A program made the translations under genes and the position numbers. This document shows positions 14,655-28,341 of a stretch of DNA of 64,000 nt, piece after piece; positions within the stretch are counted from its first letter, which is position 1, and each line of letters starts with the position of its first letter. The DNA is from Camelus bactrianus. Lineage: Eukaryota; Chordata; Mammalia; Artiodactyla; Camelidae. Location: positions 120,373,912 through 120,437,911 of the forward strand of contig NC_133541.1 of NCBI RefSeq assembly GCF_048773025.1, read 5' to 3'. The notes below the pieces were generated by a model. The model had not been told where the DNA came from, ran no database searches, and was given only the letters and a program-made list of their open reading frames with translations.

Positions 14655-17600
14655 TACAAGCTCCAACTCGGTTTACAGTGAAAACTGCAGGAACTTCAAA
14701 CCGGCACTAGAAAACCGACTGAGAAACCAGTGTAAAAGTTTCTCCTGCAACCCGTTCCATTTGTGCTAGAGGAACGAACGTCTCTCCACATGCTCAGTTC
14801 TGAGAGATAATTGTGTGTGAAAGCCATCCTTCAACTAGCTTGTTGGGAAAACAAAGTTTCTTTTCAGTAGCAAACTCCACTCCATACATATATAAGGGGT
14901 GGTACGAGCTTCAACTCGATTTTACAGTGAAAACTGCAGGAACTTCAAACCGGCACTAGGAAACAGACTGAGAAACCAGAGTAAAAGTTTTCCCTGCAAC
15001 CCGTTCCCTTTGTGCTAGAGGAACGAACGACTCTCCACATTCTCAGTTCTGAGAGATAAGTGTGTGTGAAAGCCGTCCTTCACCTAGCTTGTTGGGAACA
15101 CAAAGTTTCTTTCCACTTGCAAACTCAATTCCATACATATATATGGGTAGGTACGAGCTCCAACTCGCTTTTACAGTGAAAACTGCAGGAACTTCAAACC
15201 GGCACTAGGAAACAAACAGAGAAACCAGAGTAAAGTTTCTCCTGCAACACGTTCCCTTTGTGCTAGAGGAACGAACGTCTCTCCACATGCTCAGTTCTGA
15301 GAGATAATTGTGTGTGAAAGCCGTCCTTCAACTAGCTTGTTGGGAACACAAAGTTTCTTTTCAGTAGCAAACTCCACTCCATATATATATATGGGGTGGT
15401 ACGAGCTTCAACTCGATTTTACAGTGAAAACTGCAGGAATTTCAAACCGGCACTAGGAAACAGACTGAGAAACCAGAGTAAAAGTTTCTCCTGCAAACCG
15501 ATCCATTTTTGCTAGATGAACGAACGTCTCTCCAAATGCTCAGTTCTGAGAGATAAGAGTGTTGAAAGCAGTCCTTACCTAGCTTTTTGGGAACACAAAG
15601 TTTCTTTTCAGTTGCAAACTCCACTCCATACATATATATGGGGAGGTACAAGCTCCAACTCGGCTTTACAGTGAAAACTGCAGGAACTTCAATCTGGCGC
15701 TAGGAAACAGACTGAGAAACCAGAGTAAAAGTTTCTCTTGCAACACGTTCCCTATGTGCTAGATGAACGAAAGTCTCTCCACATGCTCAGTTCTGAGAGA
15801 TAATTGTGTGTGAAAGCCGTCCTTCACCTAGCTTGTTGGGAACACAAAGTTTCTTTTCAGTTGCAAACACCACTCCATACATATATATGGGGAGGTACTA
15901 ACTCCCACTCGGTTTTACAGTGAAAACTGCAGGAACTTCAAACCAGCACTAGGAAACAGACTGAGAAACCAGAGTAAAAGTTTCTCCTGCAACCTGTTCC
16001 TTTTGTGCTAGATGAACGAACGTCTCTCCACATGCTCAGTTCTGAGAGATAAGTGTGTGGGAAAGCCGTCCTTCACCTAGCTTGTTGGGAACACAAAGTT
16101 TCTTTTCAGTTGCAAACTCCACTTCATACATATATATGGGGAGGTACAAGCTCCAACTTGGTTTTACAGTGAAAACTGCAGGAACTGCAAACGGGCGCTA
16201 GGAAACAGACTGAGAAACCAGAGTAAAAGTTTCTCCTGCAAACCGTTCCCTTTGTTCTAGAGGAACGAACGTCTCTCCACATGCTCACTTCTGAGAGATA
16301 AGTGTGTGTGAAAGCCGTCCTTCACCTAGCTTGTTGGGAACACAAAGTTTCTTTCCACTTGCAAACTCCATTCCATACATATATATGGGTAGGTACGAGC
16401 TCCAACTCGGTTTTACAGTGAAAACTGCAGGAACTTCAAACCGGCACTAAGAACAAGACTGAGAAACCAGAGTAAAAGTTTCTCCTGCATCCCGTTCCCT
16501 TTGTGCTAGAGGAACAAACGACTCTCCACTTTCTCAGTTCTGAGAGATAAGTGTGTGTGAAAGCCGTCCTTCACCTAGCTTGTTGGGAACACAAAGTTTC
16601 TTTCCACTTGCAAACTCCATTCCATACATATATATGGGTAGGTACGAGCTCCAACTCGGTTTTACAGTGAAAACTGCAGGAACTTCAAACCGGCACTAGG
16701 AAACAAACAGAGAAACCAGAGTAAAATTTCTCCTGCAACACGTTCCCTTTGTGCTACAGGAACGAACGTCTCTCCACATGCTCAGGTCTGAGAGATAATT
16801 GTGTGTGAAAGCCGTCCTTCAACTAGCTTGTTGGGAACACAAAGTTTCTTTTCAGTTGCAAACTCCACTCCATATATATATATGGGGAGGTACAAGCTCC
16901 AACTCGGCTTTACAGTGAAAACTGCAGGAACTTAAATCGGCCGCTAGGAAACAGACTGAGAAACCAGAGTAAAAGTTTCTCCGGAAACCCGTTCCCTTTT
17001 TGCTAGATGATCGAACGTCTCTCCACATGCTCAGTTCTGAGAGATATGTGTGTGTGAAAGCCGTCCTTCACATAGCTTGTTGGGAACACAAAGTTTCTTT
17101 TCAGTTGCAAACCCCACTCCATAGTTATATATGGGGAGGTAGTAGCTCCAACTCGGTTTTACATTGAAAACTACAGGAACTTCAAACCGGCACTAGGAAA
17201 CAGACTTAGAAACCAGAGTAAATATTTCAACAGTAACCCGTTCCTTTTGTGCTAGAAGTACGAACGTCTCTCCACATGCTCAGTTCTGAGAGATAAGTGT
17301 GTTTGAAAGCCGTCCTTCACCTAGCTTGTTTGGAACACAAAGTTTCTTTTCACTTGCAAACTCCACTCCATACATATATATGGGTAGGTACGAGCACCAA
17401 CTTGGTTTTACAGTGAAAACTGCAGGATCTTCAAACATGCACCTGGAAACATACTGAGAAACCAGAGTAAAAGTTTCTCCTGCAACCCGTTCCATTTGTG
17501 CTAGAGGAACGAACGTCTCTCCACATGCTCAGTTCTGAGGGATAATTGTGTGTGAAAGCCGTCCTTCAACTAGCATGTTGGGAAAACAAAGTTTCTTTTC

Positions 17601-20600
17601 ACTTGCAAACTCCACTCCATACATATATATGGGGAGGTACTAGCTCCAACTCGGTTTACAGAGAAAACTGCAGGAACTTCAAACCGGCACTAAGAAACCG
17701 ACTGAGAAACCAGTGTAAAAGTTTCTCCTGCAACCCGTACCATTTGTGCTAGAGGAACGAACGTCTCTCCACATGCTCAGTTCTGAGGGATAATTGTGTG
17801 TGAAAGCCGTCCTTCAACTAGCATGTTGGGAAAACAAAGTTTCTTTTCAGTATCAAACTCCACTCCATACATATATATGGGGTGGTACGAGCTTTAACTC
17901 GATTTTACAGTGAAAACTGCAGGAATTTCAAACCGGCACTAGGAAACAGACTGAGAAACCAGAGTAAAAGTTTCTCCTGCAAACCGATCCCTTTTTGCTA
18001 GATGAACGAACGTCTCTCCAAATGCTCAGTTCTGAGAGATATGTGTGTGTGAAAGACGTCCTTCACCTAGCTTGTTGGGAACACAAAGTTTCTTTCCAGT
18101 TGCAAACTCCACTCCATACATATATATGGGGAGGTACTAACTCCCACTCGGTTTTACAGTGAAAACTGCACGAACTTCAAACCAGCACTAGGAAACAGAC
18201 TGAGAAACCAGAGTAAAAGTTTCTCCTGCAACTTGTTCCTATTGTGCTAGATGAACGAACGTCTCTCCACATGCTCAGTTCTGAGAGATAAGTGTGTGTG
18301 AAAGCCGTCCTTCACCTTGCTTGCTGGGAACACAAAGTTTCTTTTCAGTTGCAAACTCCACTCCATACATATATATTGGGAGGTACAAGCTCCAACTTTT
18401 TTTTACAGTGAAAACTGCAGGAACTGCAAACGGGCGCTAGGAAACAGACTGAGAAACCAGAGTAATAGTTTCTCCTGCTAACCGTTCCATTTGTGCTAGA
18501 GGAACGAACGTCCCTCCACATGCTCATTTGTGAGAGATAATTGTGTGTGAAAGCCGTCCTACACCTAGCCATTTGGGAACACAAAGTATCTTTTCAGTTG
18601 CAAACTCCACTCCATACATATATATGGGGAGGTACGAGCTCCAAATCGGTTTTACATTGAAAATTGCAGGAACTTCAAACCGACACTAGGAAACAGACTG
18701 AGAAACCAGAGTAAAAGTTTTCCCTGCAACCCGTTCCCTTTGTGCTAGAGGAACGAACGACTCTCCACATTCTCAGTTCTGAGAGATAAGTGTGTGTGAA
18801 AGTCGTCCTTCACCTAGCTTGTTGGGAACACAAAGTTTCTTTCCACTTGCAAACTCCATTCCATACATATATATGGGTAGGTACGAGCTCCAACTCGGTT
18901 TTACAGTGAAAACTGCAGGAACTTCAAACCGGCACTAGGAAACAAACAGAGAAACCAGAGTAAATTTTCTCCTGCAACACGTTCCCTTTGTGCTAGAGGA
19001 ACGAACGTCTCTCCACATGCTCAGTTCTGAGATATAATTGTGTGTGAAATCCGTCCTTCAACTAGCTTATTGGGAACACAAAGTTTCTTTTCAGTTGCAA
19101 ACTCCACTCCATACATATATATGGGGAGGTACAAGCTCCAACTTGCTTTTACAGTGAAAACTGCAGGAACTGCAAACGGGCGCTAGGAAACAGACTGAGA
19201 AACCAGAGTAAAAGTTTCTCCTGCAAACCGTTCCCTTTGTTCTAGAGGAACGAACGTCTCTCCACATGCTCACTTCTGAGAGATAAGTGTGTGTGAAAGC
19301 CGTCCTTCACCTAGCTTTTTGGGAACACAAAGTATCTTTTCAGTTGCAAACTCCACTCCATACATATATATGGGGAGGTACGAGCTCTAACTCGGTTTTA
19401 CAGTGAAAACTGCAGGAACTACAAACCGGCACTAGGAACAAGACTGAGAAACCAGAGTAAAAGTTTCTCCTGCAACCCGTTCCCTTTGTGCTAGAGGAAA
19501 GAACGACTGTCCACATTCTCAGTTCTGAGAGATAAGTGTGTGTGAAAGCCGTCCTTCACCTAGCTTGTTGGGAACACAAAGTTTCTTTCCACTTGCAAAC
19601 TCCATTCCATACATATATATGGGTAGGTACGAGCTCCAACTCGGTTTTACAGTGAAAACTGCAGGATCTTCAAACATGCACCTGGAAACATACTGAGAAA
19701 CCAGAGTAAAAGTTTCTCCTGCAACCCGTTCCTTTGTCTAGACGAACGAACGTCTCTCCACATGCTCAGTTCTGATAGATAAGTGTGTGTGAAAGCCGTC
19801 CTTCACCTAGCTTGTTGGGAACACAAAGTTTCTTTTCACTTGCAAACTCCACTCCATACATATATATGGGGAGGTACTAGCTCCAACTCGGTTTACAGAG
19901 AAAACTGCAGGAACTTCAAACCGGCACTAAGAAACCGACTGAGAAACCAGTGTAAAAGTTTCTCCTGCAACCCGTTCCATTTGTGCTAGAGGAACGAACG
20001 TCTCTCCACATGCTAAGTTCTGAGGGTTAATTGTGTGTGAAAGCCGTCCTTCAACTAGCTTGTTGGGAAAACAAAGTTTCTTTTCAGTAGCAAACTCCAC
20101 TGCATACATATATATGGGTTGGTACGAGCTTCAACTCGATTTTACAGTGAAAACTGCAGGAACTTCAAACCGGCACTAGGAAACAGACTGAGAAACCAGA
20201 GTAAATATTTCAACAGCAACCCGTTCCTTTTGTGCTAGAAGAACGAACGTCTCTCCACATGCTCAGTTCTGAGAGATAAGTGTGTTTGAAAGCCGTACTT
20301 CACCTAGCTTGTTGGGAACACAAAGTTTCTTTTCACTTGCAAACTCCACTCCATACATACATATGGGTAGGTACGAGCTCCAACTCGGTTTTACAGTGAA
20401 AACTGCAGGATCTTCAAACATGCACTAGGAAACATACTGAGAAACCAGAGTAAAAGTTTCTCCTGCAACCCGTTCCTTTGTCTATACGAACGAACGTCTC
20501 TCCACATGCTCAGTTCTGAGAGATAAGTGTGTGTGAAAGCCGTCCTTCACATAGCTTGTTGGGAACACAAAGTTTCTTTTCACTTGCAAACTCCACTCCA

Positions 20601-22607
20601 TACATATATATGGGGAGGTAATAGCTCCAACTCGGTTTACAGTGAAAACTGCAGGAACTTCAAACCGGCACTAAGAAACCGACTGAGAAACCAGTGTAAA
20701 AGTTTCTCCTGCAACCCGTTCCATTTGTGCTAGAGGAACGAACGTCTCTCCACATGCTCAGTTCTGAGAGATAATTGTGTGTGAAAGCCGACCTTCAACT
20801 AGCTTGTTGGGAAAACAAAGTTTCTTTTCAGTAGCAAACTCCACTCCATACATATATATGGGGTGGTACGAGCTTCAACTCGATTTTATAGTGAAAACTG
20901 CAGGAACTTCAAACCGGCACTAGGAAACAGACTGAGAAACCAGAGTAAAAGTTTCTCCTGCAACTCGATCCCTTTTTGCTAGATGAACGAACGTCTCTCC
21001 ACATGCTCAGTTCTGAGTGATAAGTGGGTTTGTAAGCCGTTCTTCAACTAGCTTGTTGGGAACACAAATTTCCTTTTCACTTGCAAACTCCACTCCATAC
21101 ATATATATGGGTAGGTACGAGCTCCAACTCGGTTTTACAGTGAATATTGCAGGAACTTCAAACCGGCACTAGGAAACAGACAGAGAAACCAGAGTAAAAG
21201 TTTCTACTGCAACCCGTTCCATTTTTGCTAGATGAACGAACGTCTCTCCACATGCTCAGTTCTCAGAGATATGTGTGTGTGAAAGCCGTCCTTCACCTTG
21301 CTTGCTGGGAACACAAAGTTTCTTTTCAGTTGCAAACTCCACTCCATACATATATATTGGGAGGTACAAGCTCCAAATTGTTTTACAGTGAAAACTGCAG
21401 GAACTGCAAACGGGCGCTAGGAAACAGACTGAGAAACCAGAGTAAAAGTTTCTCCTGCAAACCGTTCCCTTTGTGCTAGAGGAACGAACGTCCCTCCACA
21501 TGCTCATTTGTGAGAGATAATTGTGTGTGAAAGCCGTCCTACACCTAGCCATTTGGGAACACAAAGTATCTTTTCAGTTGCAAACTCCACTCCATATATA
21601 TATATGGGGAGGTACGAGCTCCAAATCGGTTTTACATTGAAAATTGCAGGAACTTTAAACCGACACTAGGAAACAGACTGAGAAACCAGAGTAAAAGTTT
21701 TCCCTGCAACCCGTTCCCTTTGTGCTAGAGGAACGAACGACTCTCCACATTCTCAGTTCTGAGAGATAAGTGTGTGTGAAAGTCGTCCTTCACCTAGCTT
21801 GTTGGGAACACAAAGTTTCTTTCCACTTGCAAACTCCATTCCATACATATATATGGGTAGGTACGAGCTCCAACTCGGTTTTACAGTGAAAACTGCAGGA
21901 ACTTCAAACCGGCACTAGGAAACAAACAGAGAAACCAGAGTAAATTTTCTCCTGCAACACGTTCCCTTTGTGCTAGAGGAACGAACGTCTCTCCACATGA
22001 TCAGGTCTGAGATATAATTGTGTGTGAAAGCCGTCCTTCAACTAGCTTATTGGGAACACATAGTTTCTTTTCAGTTGCAAACTCCACTTCATACATATAT
22101 ATGGGGAGGTACAAGCTCCAACTCTATTTTACAGTGAAAACTGCAGGAACTGCAAACGGGCGCTAGGAAACAGACTGAGAAACCAGAGTAAAAGTTTCTC
22201 CTGCAAACCGTTCCCTTTGTTCTAGAGGAACGAACGTCTCTCCACATGCTCACTTCTGAGAGATAAGTGTGTGTGAAAGCCGTCCTTCACCTAGCTTTTT
22301 GGGAACACAAAGTATCTTTTCAGTTGCAAACTCCACTCCATACATATATATGGGGAGGTACGAGCTCTAACTCGGTTTTACAGTGAAAACTGCAGGAACT
22401 TCAAACCGGCACTAGGAACAGGACTGAGAAACCAGAGTAAAAGTTTCTTCTGCAACCCGTTCCCTTTGTGCTAGAGGAAAGAACGACTCTCCACATTCTC
22501 AGTTCTGAGAGATAAGTGTGTGTGAAAGCCGTCCTTCACCTAGCTTGTTGGGAACACAAAGTTTCTTTCCACTTGCAAACTCCATTCCATACATATATAT
22601 GGGTAGG
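14655..22607 (+). repeat. Higher-order repeat A, copy 2 (7953 bp, 32 units)
   Basis: This is the direct tandem partner of the preceding block. The junction at about 14655 joins a GGGTAGGTAC left side to the AAGCTCCAACTCGGTTTAC start that also opens copy 1. The offset stays at 7704 bp up to 14400/22104, then becomes 7953 bp because one extra unit is present here. Private differences include CTGCACGAAC near 18169 and GTAATAG near 18465. After 22607 the sequence does not return to the start of the unit, so only two copies are present in this window. Confidence 0.88.
22105..22353 (+). repeat. Unit present only in copy 2 of higher-order repeat A
   Basis: This 249 bp unit has no partner at the matching place in copy 1, where ATATATGG at 14393-14400 runs straight into TGAGGTACGAGC. 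The same two-unit order, a unit with CTGCAAACGGGCGC followed by one with CGAGCTCTAACTCGG, is also seen near 11420-11700 and 19125-19400. I therefore think copy 1 lost the unit rather than copy 2 gaining it. The T at 14401 may be a trace of the event, or a later substitution. Confidence 0.75.
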
Positions 22608-25111
22608 TACGAGCTCCAACTCGGTTTTACAGTGAAAACTGCAGGAACTTCAAACCGGCACTAGGAAACAAACAGAGAAACCAGAGTAAAATTTCTCCTG
22701 CAACTCGTTCCCTTTGTGCTAGACGAACGAAAGTCTCTCCACATGCTCAGTTCTGAGAGATAATTGTGTGTGAAAGCCGTCCTTCAACTAGCTTGTTGGG
22801 AACACAAACTTTCTTTTCAGTTGCAAAATCCACTCCATACATATATATGGGGAGGTACAAGCTCCAACTCGGCTTTACAGTGAAAACTGCAGGAACTTCA
22901 ATCGGGCGCTAGGAAACAGACTGAGAAACCAGAGTAAAAGTTTCTCCGGCAACCCGTTCCCTTTTTGCAAGATGATCGAACGTCTCCCCACATGCTCAGT
23001 TCTGAGAGATATGTGTGTGTTAAAGCCGTCCTTCACATAGCTTGTTGGGAACACAAAGTTTCTTTTCACTTGCAAACCCCACTCCATAGTTATATATGGG
23101 GAGGTAGTAGCTCCAACTCGGTTTTACATTGAAAACTACAGGAACTTCAAACCGGCACTAGGAAACAGACTTAGAAACCAGAGTAAATATTTCAACAGCA
23201 ACCCGTTCCCTTTGTGCTAGAGGAACGAACGTCTCTCCACATGCTCAGTTCTGAGAGATAATTGTGTGTGAAAGCCGCCTTCAACTAGCTTGTTGGGAAC
23301 ACAAAGTTTCTTTTCAGTTGCAAACTCCACTCCATACATATATATGGGTAGGTACGAGCTCCAACTCGGTTTTACAGTGAAAACTGCAGGATCTTCAAAC
23401 ATGCACCTGGAAACATACTGAGAAACCAGAGTAAAAGTTTCTCCTGCAACCCGTTCCTTTGTCTAGACGAACGAACGTCTCTCCACATGCTCAGATCTGA
23501 GAGATAAGTGTGTGTGAAAGCCGTCCTTCACCTAGCTTGTTGGGAACACAAAGTTTCTTTTCACTTGCAAACTCCACTCCATACATATATATGTGGAGGT
23601 ACTAGCTCCAACTCGGTTTACAGTGAAAACTGCAGGAACTTCAAACCGGCACTAAGAAACCGACTGAGAAACCAGTGTAAAAGTTTCTCCTGCAACCCGT
23701 TCCATTTGTGCTAGAGGAACGAACGTCTCTCCACATGCTCAGTTCTGAGGGATAATTGTGTGTGAAAGCCGTCCTTCAACTAGCTTGTTGGGAAAACAAA
23801 GTTTCTTTTCAGTAGCAAACTCCACTCCATACATATATATGGGGTGGTACGAGCTTCAACTCGATTTTACAGTGAAAACTGCAGGAACTTCAAACCGGCA
23901 CTAGGAAACAGACTGACAAAAAAGAGTAAATATTTCAACAGCAAACCGTTCCTTTTGTGCTAGAAGAACGAACGTCTCTCCACATGCTCAGTTCTGAGAG
24001 ATAAGTGTGTTTGAAAGCCGTCCTTCACCTAGCTTGTTGGGAACACAAAGTTTCTTTTCACTTGCAAACTCCACTCCATACATATATATGGGTAGGTACG
24101 AGCTCCAACTCGGTTTTACAGTGAAAACTGCAGGATCTTCAAACATGCACTAGGAAACATACTGAGAAACCAGAGTAAAAGTTTCTCCTGCAACCCGTTC
24201 CTTTGTCTAGACGAACGAACGTCTCTCCACATGCTCAGTTCTGAGAGATAATTGTGTGTGAAAGCCGTCCTTCAACTAGCTTGTTGGGAAAACAAAGTTT
24301 CTTTTCAGTAGCAAACTCCACTCCATACATATATATGGGGTGGTACGAGCTTCAACTCGATTTTATAGTGAAAACTGCAGGAACTTCAAACCGGCACTAG
24401 GAAACAGACTGAGAAACCAGAGTAAAAGTTTCTCCTGCAACCCGATCCATTTTTGCTAGATGAACGAACGTCTCTCCACATGCTCAGTTCTGAGTGATAA
24501 GTGGGTTTGTAAGCCGTTCTTCAACTAGCTTGTTGGGAACACAAATTTCCTTTTCACTTGCAAACTCCACTCCATACATATATATGGGTAGGTACGAGCT
24601 CCAACTCGGTTTTACAGTGAATATTGCAGGAACTTCAAACCGGCACTAGGAAACAGACAGAGAAACCAGAGTAAAAGTTTCTCCTGCAACCCGTTCCATT
24701 TTTGCTAGATGAACGAACGTCTCTCCACATGCTCAGTTCTGAGAGATAAGTGTGTGTGAAAGCCGTACTTCACCTAGCTTGTTGGGAACACAATGTTTCT
24801 TTCCAGTTGCAAACTCCACTCCATACATATATATGGGTAGGTACTAGCTCCTACTCGGGTTTACAGTGAAAACTGCAGGAAATTCAAACCGGCACTAGGA
24901 ACAAGACTGAGAAACCAGAGTAAAAGTATCTCCTGCAACCCGTTCCCTATGTGCTAGATGAACGAACGTCTCTCCAAATGCTCAGTTCTGAGAGATAATT
25001 GTGTGTGAAAGCCGTCCTTCACCTAGCTTGTTGGGAACACAAAGTTTCTATTCAGTTGCAAACACCACTCCATACATATATATGGGGAGGTACTAACTCC
25101 CACTCGGTTTT
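22608..25111 (+). repeat. Mosaic of higher-order repeat A subtypes
   Basis: About ten units resemble parts of repeat A but in a different order. A run with GTTTCTCCGGCAACCCG, GATGATCGAACG and the altered core CCATAGTTATATATGG (near 22940-23100) matches runs near 9270-9420 and 16970-17120. The units at 23460-23730 match those at 12020-12290. The piecewise match suggests older copies cut up by later exchanges. No non-satellite sequence is present. Confidence 0.65.
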
Positions 25112-27028
25112 ACAGTGAAAACTGCAGGAACTTCAAACCGGCACTAGGAAACCGACTGAGAAACCAGTGTAAAAGTTTCTCCTGCAACCCGTTCCATTTG
25201 TGCTAGAGGAACGAACGTCTCTCCACATGCTCAGTTCTGAGAGATAATTGTGTGTGAAAGCCGTCCTTCAACTAGCTTGTTGGGAAAACAAAGTTTCTTT
25301 TCAGTAGCAAACTCCACTCCATACATATATATGGGGTGGTACGAGCTTGAACTCGATTATATAGTGAAAACTGCAGGAACTTCAAACCGGCACTAGGAAA
25401 CAGACTGAGAAACCAGAGTAAAAGTTTCTCCTGCAACCCGATCCCTTTTTGCTAGATGAACGAACGTCTCTCCACATGCTCAGTTCTGAGTGATAAGTGG
25501 GTTTGTAAGCCGTTCTTCAACTAGCTTGTTGGGAACACAAATTTCCTTTTCACTTGCAAACACCACTCCATACATATATATGGGTAGGTACGAGCTCCAA
25601 CTCGGTTTTACAGTGAATATTGCAGGAACTTCAAACCGGCACTAGGAAACAGACAGAGAAACCAGAGTAAAAGTTTCTCCTGCAACCCGTTCCAATTTTG
25701 CTAGATGAACGAACGTCTCTCCACATGCTCAGTTCTGAGAGATAAGTGTGTGTGAAAGCCGTCCTTCACCTAGCTTGTTGGGAACACAATGATTCTTTCC
25801 AGTTGCAAACTCCACTCCATACATATATATGGGTAGGTACTAGCTCCTACTCGGGTTTACAGTGAAAACTGCAGGAAATTCAAACCGGCACTAGGAACAA
25901 GCCTGAGAAACCAGAGTAAAAGTATCTCCTGCAACCCGTTCCCTATGTGCTAGATGAACGAACGTCTCTCCAAATGCTCAGGTCTGAGAGATAAGTGTGT
26001 GTGAAAGCCGTCCTTCACCTAGCTTGTTGGGATCACAAAGTTTCTTTTCAGTTGCAAACACCACTCCATACATATATATGGGGAGGTACTAACTCCCACT
26101 CGGTTTTACAGTGAAAACTGCAGGAACTTCAATCGGGCGCTAGGAAACAGACTGAGAAACCAGAGTAAAAGTTTCTCCTGCAACCTGTTCCTATTGTGCT
26201 AGATGAACGAACGTCTCTCCACATGCTCAGTTCTGAGAGATAAGTGTGTGTGAAAGCCGTCCTTCACCTTGCTTGCTGGGAACACAAAGTTTCTTTTCAG
26301 TTGCAAACTCCACTCCATACATATATATTGGGAGGTACAAGCTCCAACTTTTTTTTACAGTGAAAACTGCAGGAACTGCAAACGGGCGCTAGGAAACAGA
26401 CTGAGAAACCAGAGTACAAGTTTCTCCTGCAAACCGTTCCCTTTGTGCTAGAGGAACGAACGTCCCTCCACATGCTCATTTGTGAGAGATAATTGTGTGT
26501 GAAAGCCGTCCTACACCTAGCCATTTGGGAACACAAAGTATCTTTTCAGTTGCAAACTCCACTCCATACATATATATGGGGAGGTACGAGCTCCAAATCG
26601 GTTTTACTTTGAAAACTGCAGGAACTTCAAACCGACACTAGGAAACAGACTGAGAAACCAGAGTAAAAGTTTTCCCTGCAACCCGTTCCCTTTGTGCTAG
26701 AGGAAAGAACGACTCTCCACATTCTCAGTTCTGAGAGATAAGTGTGTGTGAAAGTCGTCCTTCACCTAGCTTGTTGGGAACACAAAGTTTCTTTCCACTT
26801 GCAAACTCCATTCCATACATATATATGGGTAGGTACGAGCTCCAACTCGGTTTTACAGTGAAAACTGCAGGAACTTCAAACCGGCACTAGGAAACAAACA
26901 GAGAAACCAGAGTAAAGTTTCTCCTGCAACACGTTCCCTTTGTGCTAGAGGAACGAACGTCTCTCCACATGCTCAGTTCTGAGATATAATTGTGTGTGAA
27001 AGCCGTCCTTCAACTAGCTTGTTGGGAA
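25112..27028 (+). repeat. Duplicated segment B, copy 1 (about 1.9 kb)
   Basis: This segment matches 28342-30258 at a constant offset of 3230 bp (13 units). Shared marks include CAGTGAATATTGCAGG (near 25614 and 28844), AACTTTTTTTTACAG, and the pair with CTAGCCATTTGGGAAC. Left of it the alignment breaks at a GGTTTTACAG/GGTTTACAG difference. On the right it breaks where this copy reads GGGAAAACAAAG and the other GGGAACACAAAG. Copies differ by scattered single bases such as AGTACAAG near 26415. Confidence 0.78.
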
Positions 27029-28341
27029 AACAAAGTTTCTTTTCAGTAGCAAACTCCACTCCATACATATATATGGGGTGGTACGAGCTTCAACTCGATT
27101 TTACAGTGAAAACTGCAGGAATTTCAAACCGGCACTAGGAAACAGACTGAGAAACCAGAGTAAAAGTTTCTCCTGCAAACCGATCCCTTTTTGCTAGATG
27201 AACGAACGTCTCTCCAAATGCTCAGTTCTGAGAGATCAGTGTGTATGAAAACCGTCCTTCACTTAGCTTGTTGGGAACACAAAGTTTCTTTCCAGTTGCA
27301 AACTCCACTCCATACATATATATGGGGAGGTACTAGCTCCAACTCGGTTTTACAGGGAAAACTGCAGGAACATCAAACAGGCACTAGGAACAAAACTGAG
27401 AAACCAGAGTTAAAGTTTCTCCTGCAACACGTTCCCTTTGTGCTAGATGAACGAACGTCTCTCCACATGCTCAGTTCTGAGAGATGAGAGTGTGTGAAAG
27501 CCGTCCTTACCTCGCTTTTTGGGAACACAAAGTTTCTTTTCAGTTGAAACTCCACTCCATACATATATATCGGTAGGTACAAGCTCCAACACGGCTTTAC
27601 AGTGAAAACTGCAGGAACTTCAATCGGGCGCTAGGAAACAGACTGAGAAACCAGAGTAAAAGTTTCTCCGGCAACCCGTTCCATTTTTGCTAGATGATCG
27701 AACGTCTCTCCACATGCTCAGTTCTGAGAGATATGTGTGTGTGAAAGCCGTCCATCACATAGCTTGTTGGGAACACAAAGTTTCTTTTCAGTTGCAAACC
27801 CCACTCCATAGTTATATATGGGGAGGTAGTAGCTCCAACTCGGTTTTACATTGAAAACTACAGGAACATCCAACCGGCACTAGGAAACAGACTGAGAGAC
27901 CAGAGTAAATATTTCAACAGCATCCCGTTCCTTTTGTGCAAGAAGAACGAACGTCTGTCCCATGCTCAGTTCTGAGAGATAAGTGTGTTTGAAAGCCGTA
28001 CTTCACCTAGCTTGTTGGGAACACAAAGTTTCTTTTCACTTGCAAACTCCACTCCATACATATATATGGGTAGGTACGAGCTCCAACTCGGTTTTACAGT
28101 GAAAACTGCAGGATCTTCAAACATGCACTAGGAAACATACTGAGAAACCAGAGTAAAAGTTTCTCCTGCAACCCGTTCCTTTGTCTAGACGAACGAACGT
28201 CTCTCCACATGCTCAGTTCTGAGAGATAAGTGTGTGTGAAAGCCGTCCTTCACCTTGCTTGTTGGGAACACAAAGTTTCTTTTCACTTGCAAACTCCACT
28301 CCATACATACATATGGGGAGGTAATAGCTCCAACTCGGTTT
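27029..28341 (+). repeat. Satellite units between the two B segments
   Basis: Just over five units separate the two copies of segment B. They include another copy of the CTCCGGCAACCCG / GATGATCGAACG / CCATAGTTATATATGG run (near 27665-27820), then a unit with TTTCAACAGCATCCCG and a shortened TA core at about 28310. These subtypes belong to the same zone as repeat A. The unit near 27480-27560 has small losses (CAGTTGAAACTCC) not seen in neighbours. Confidence 0.7.
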
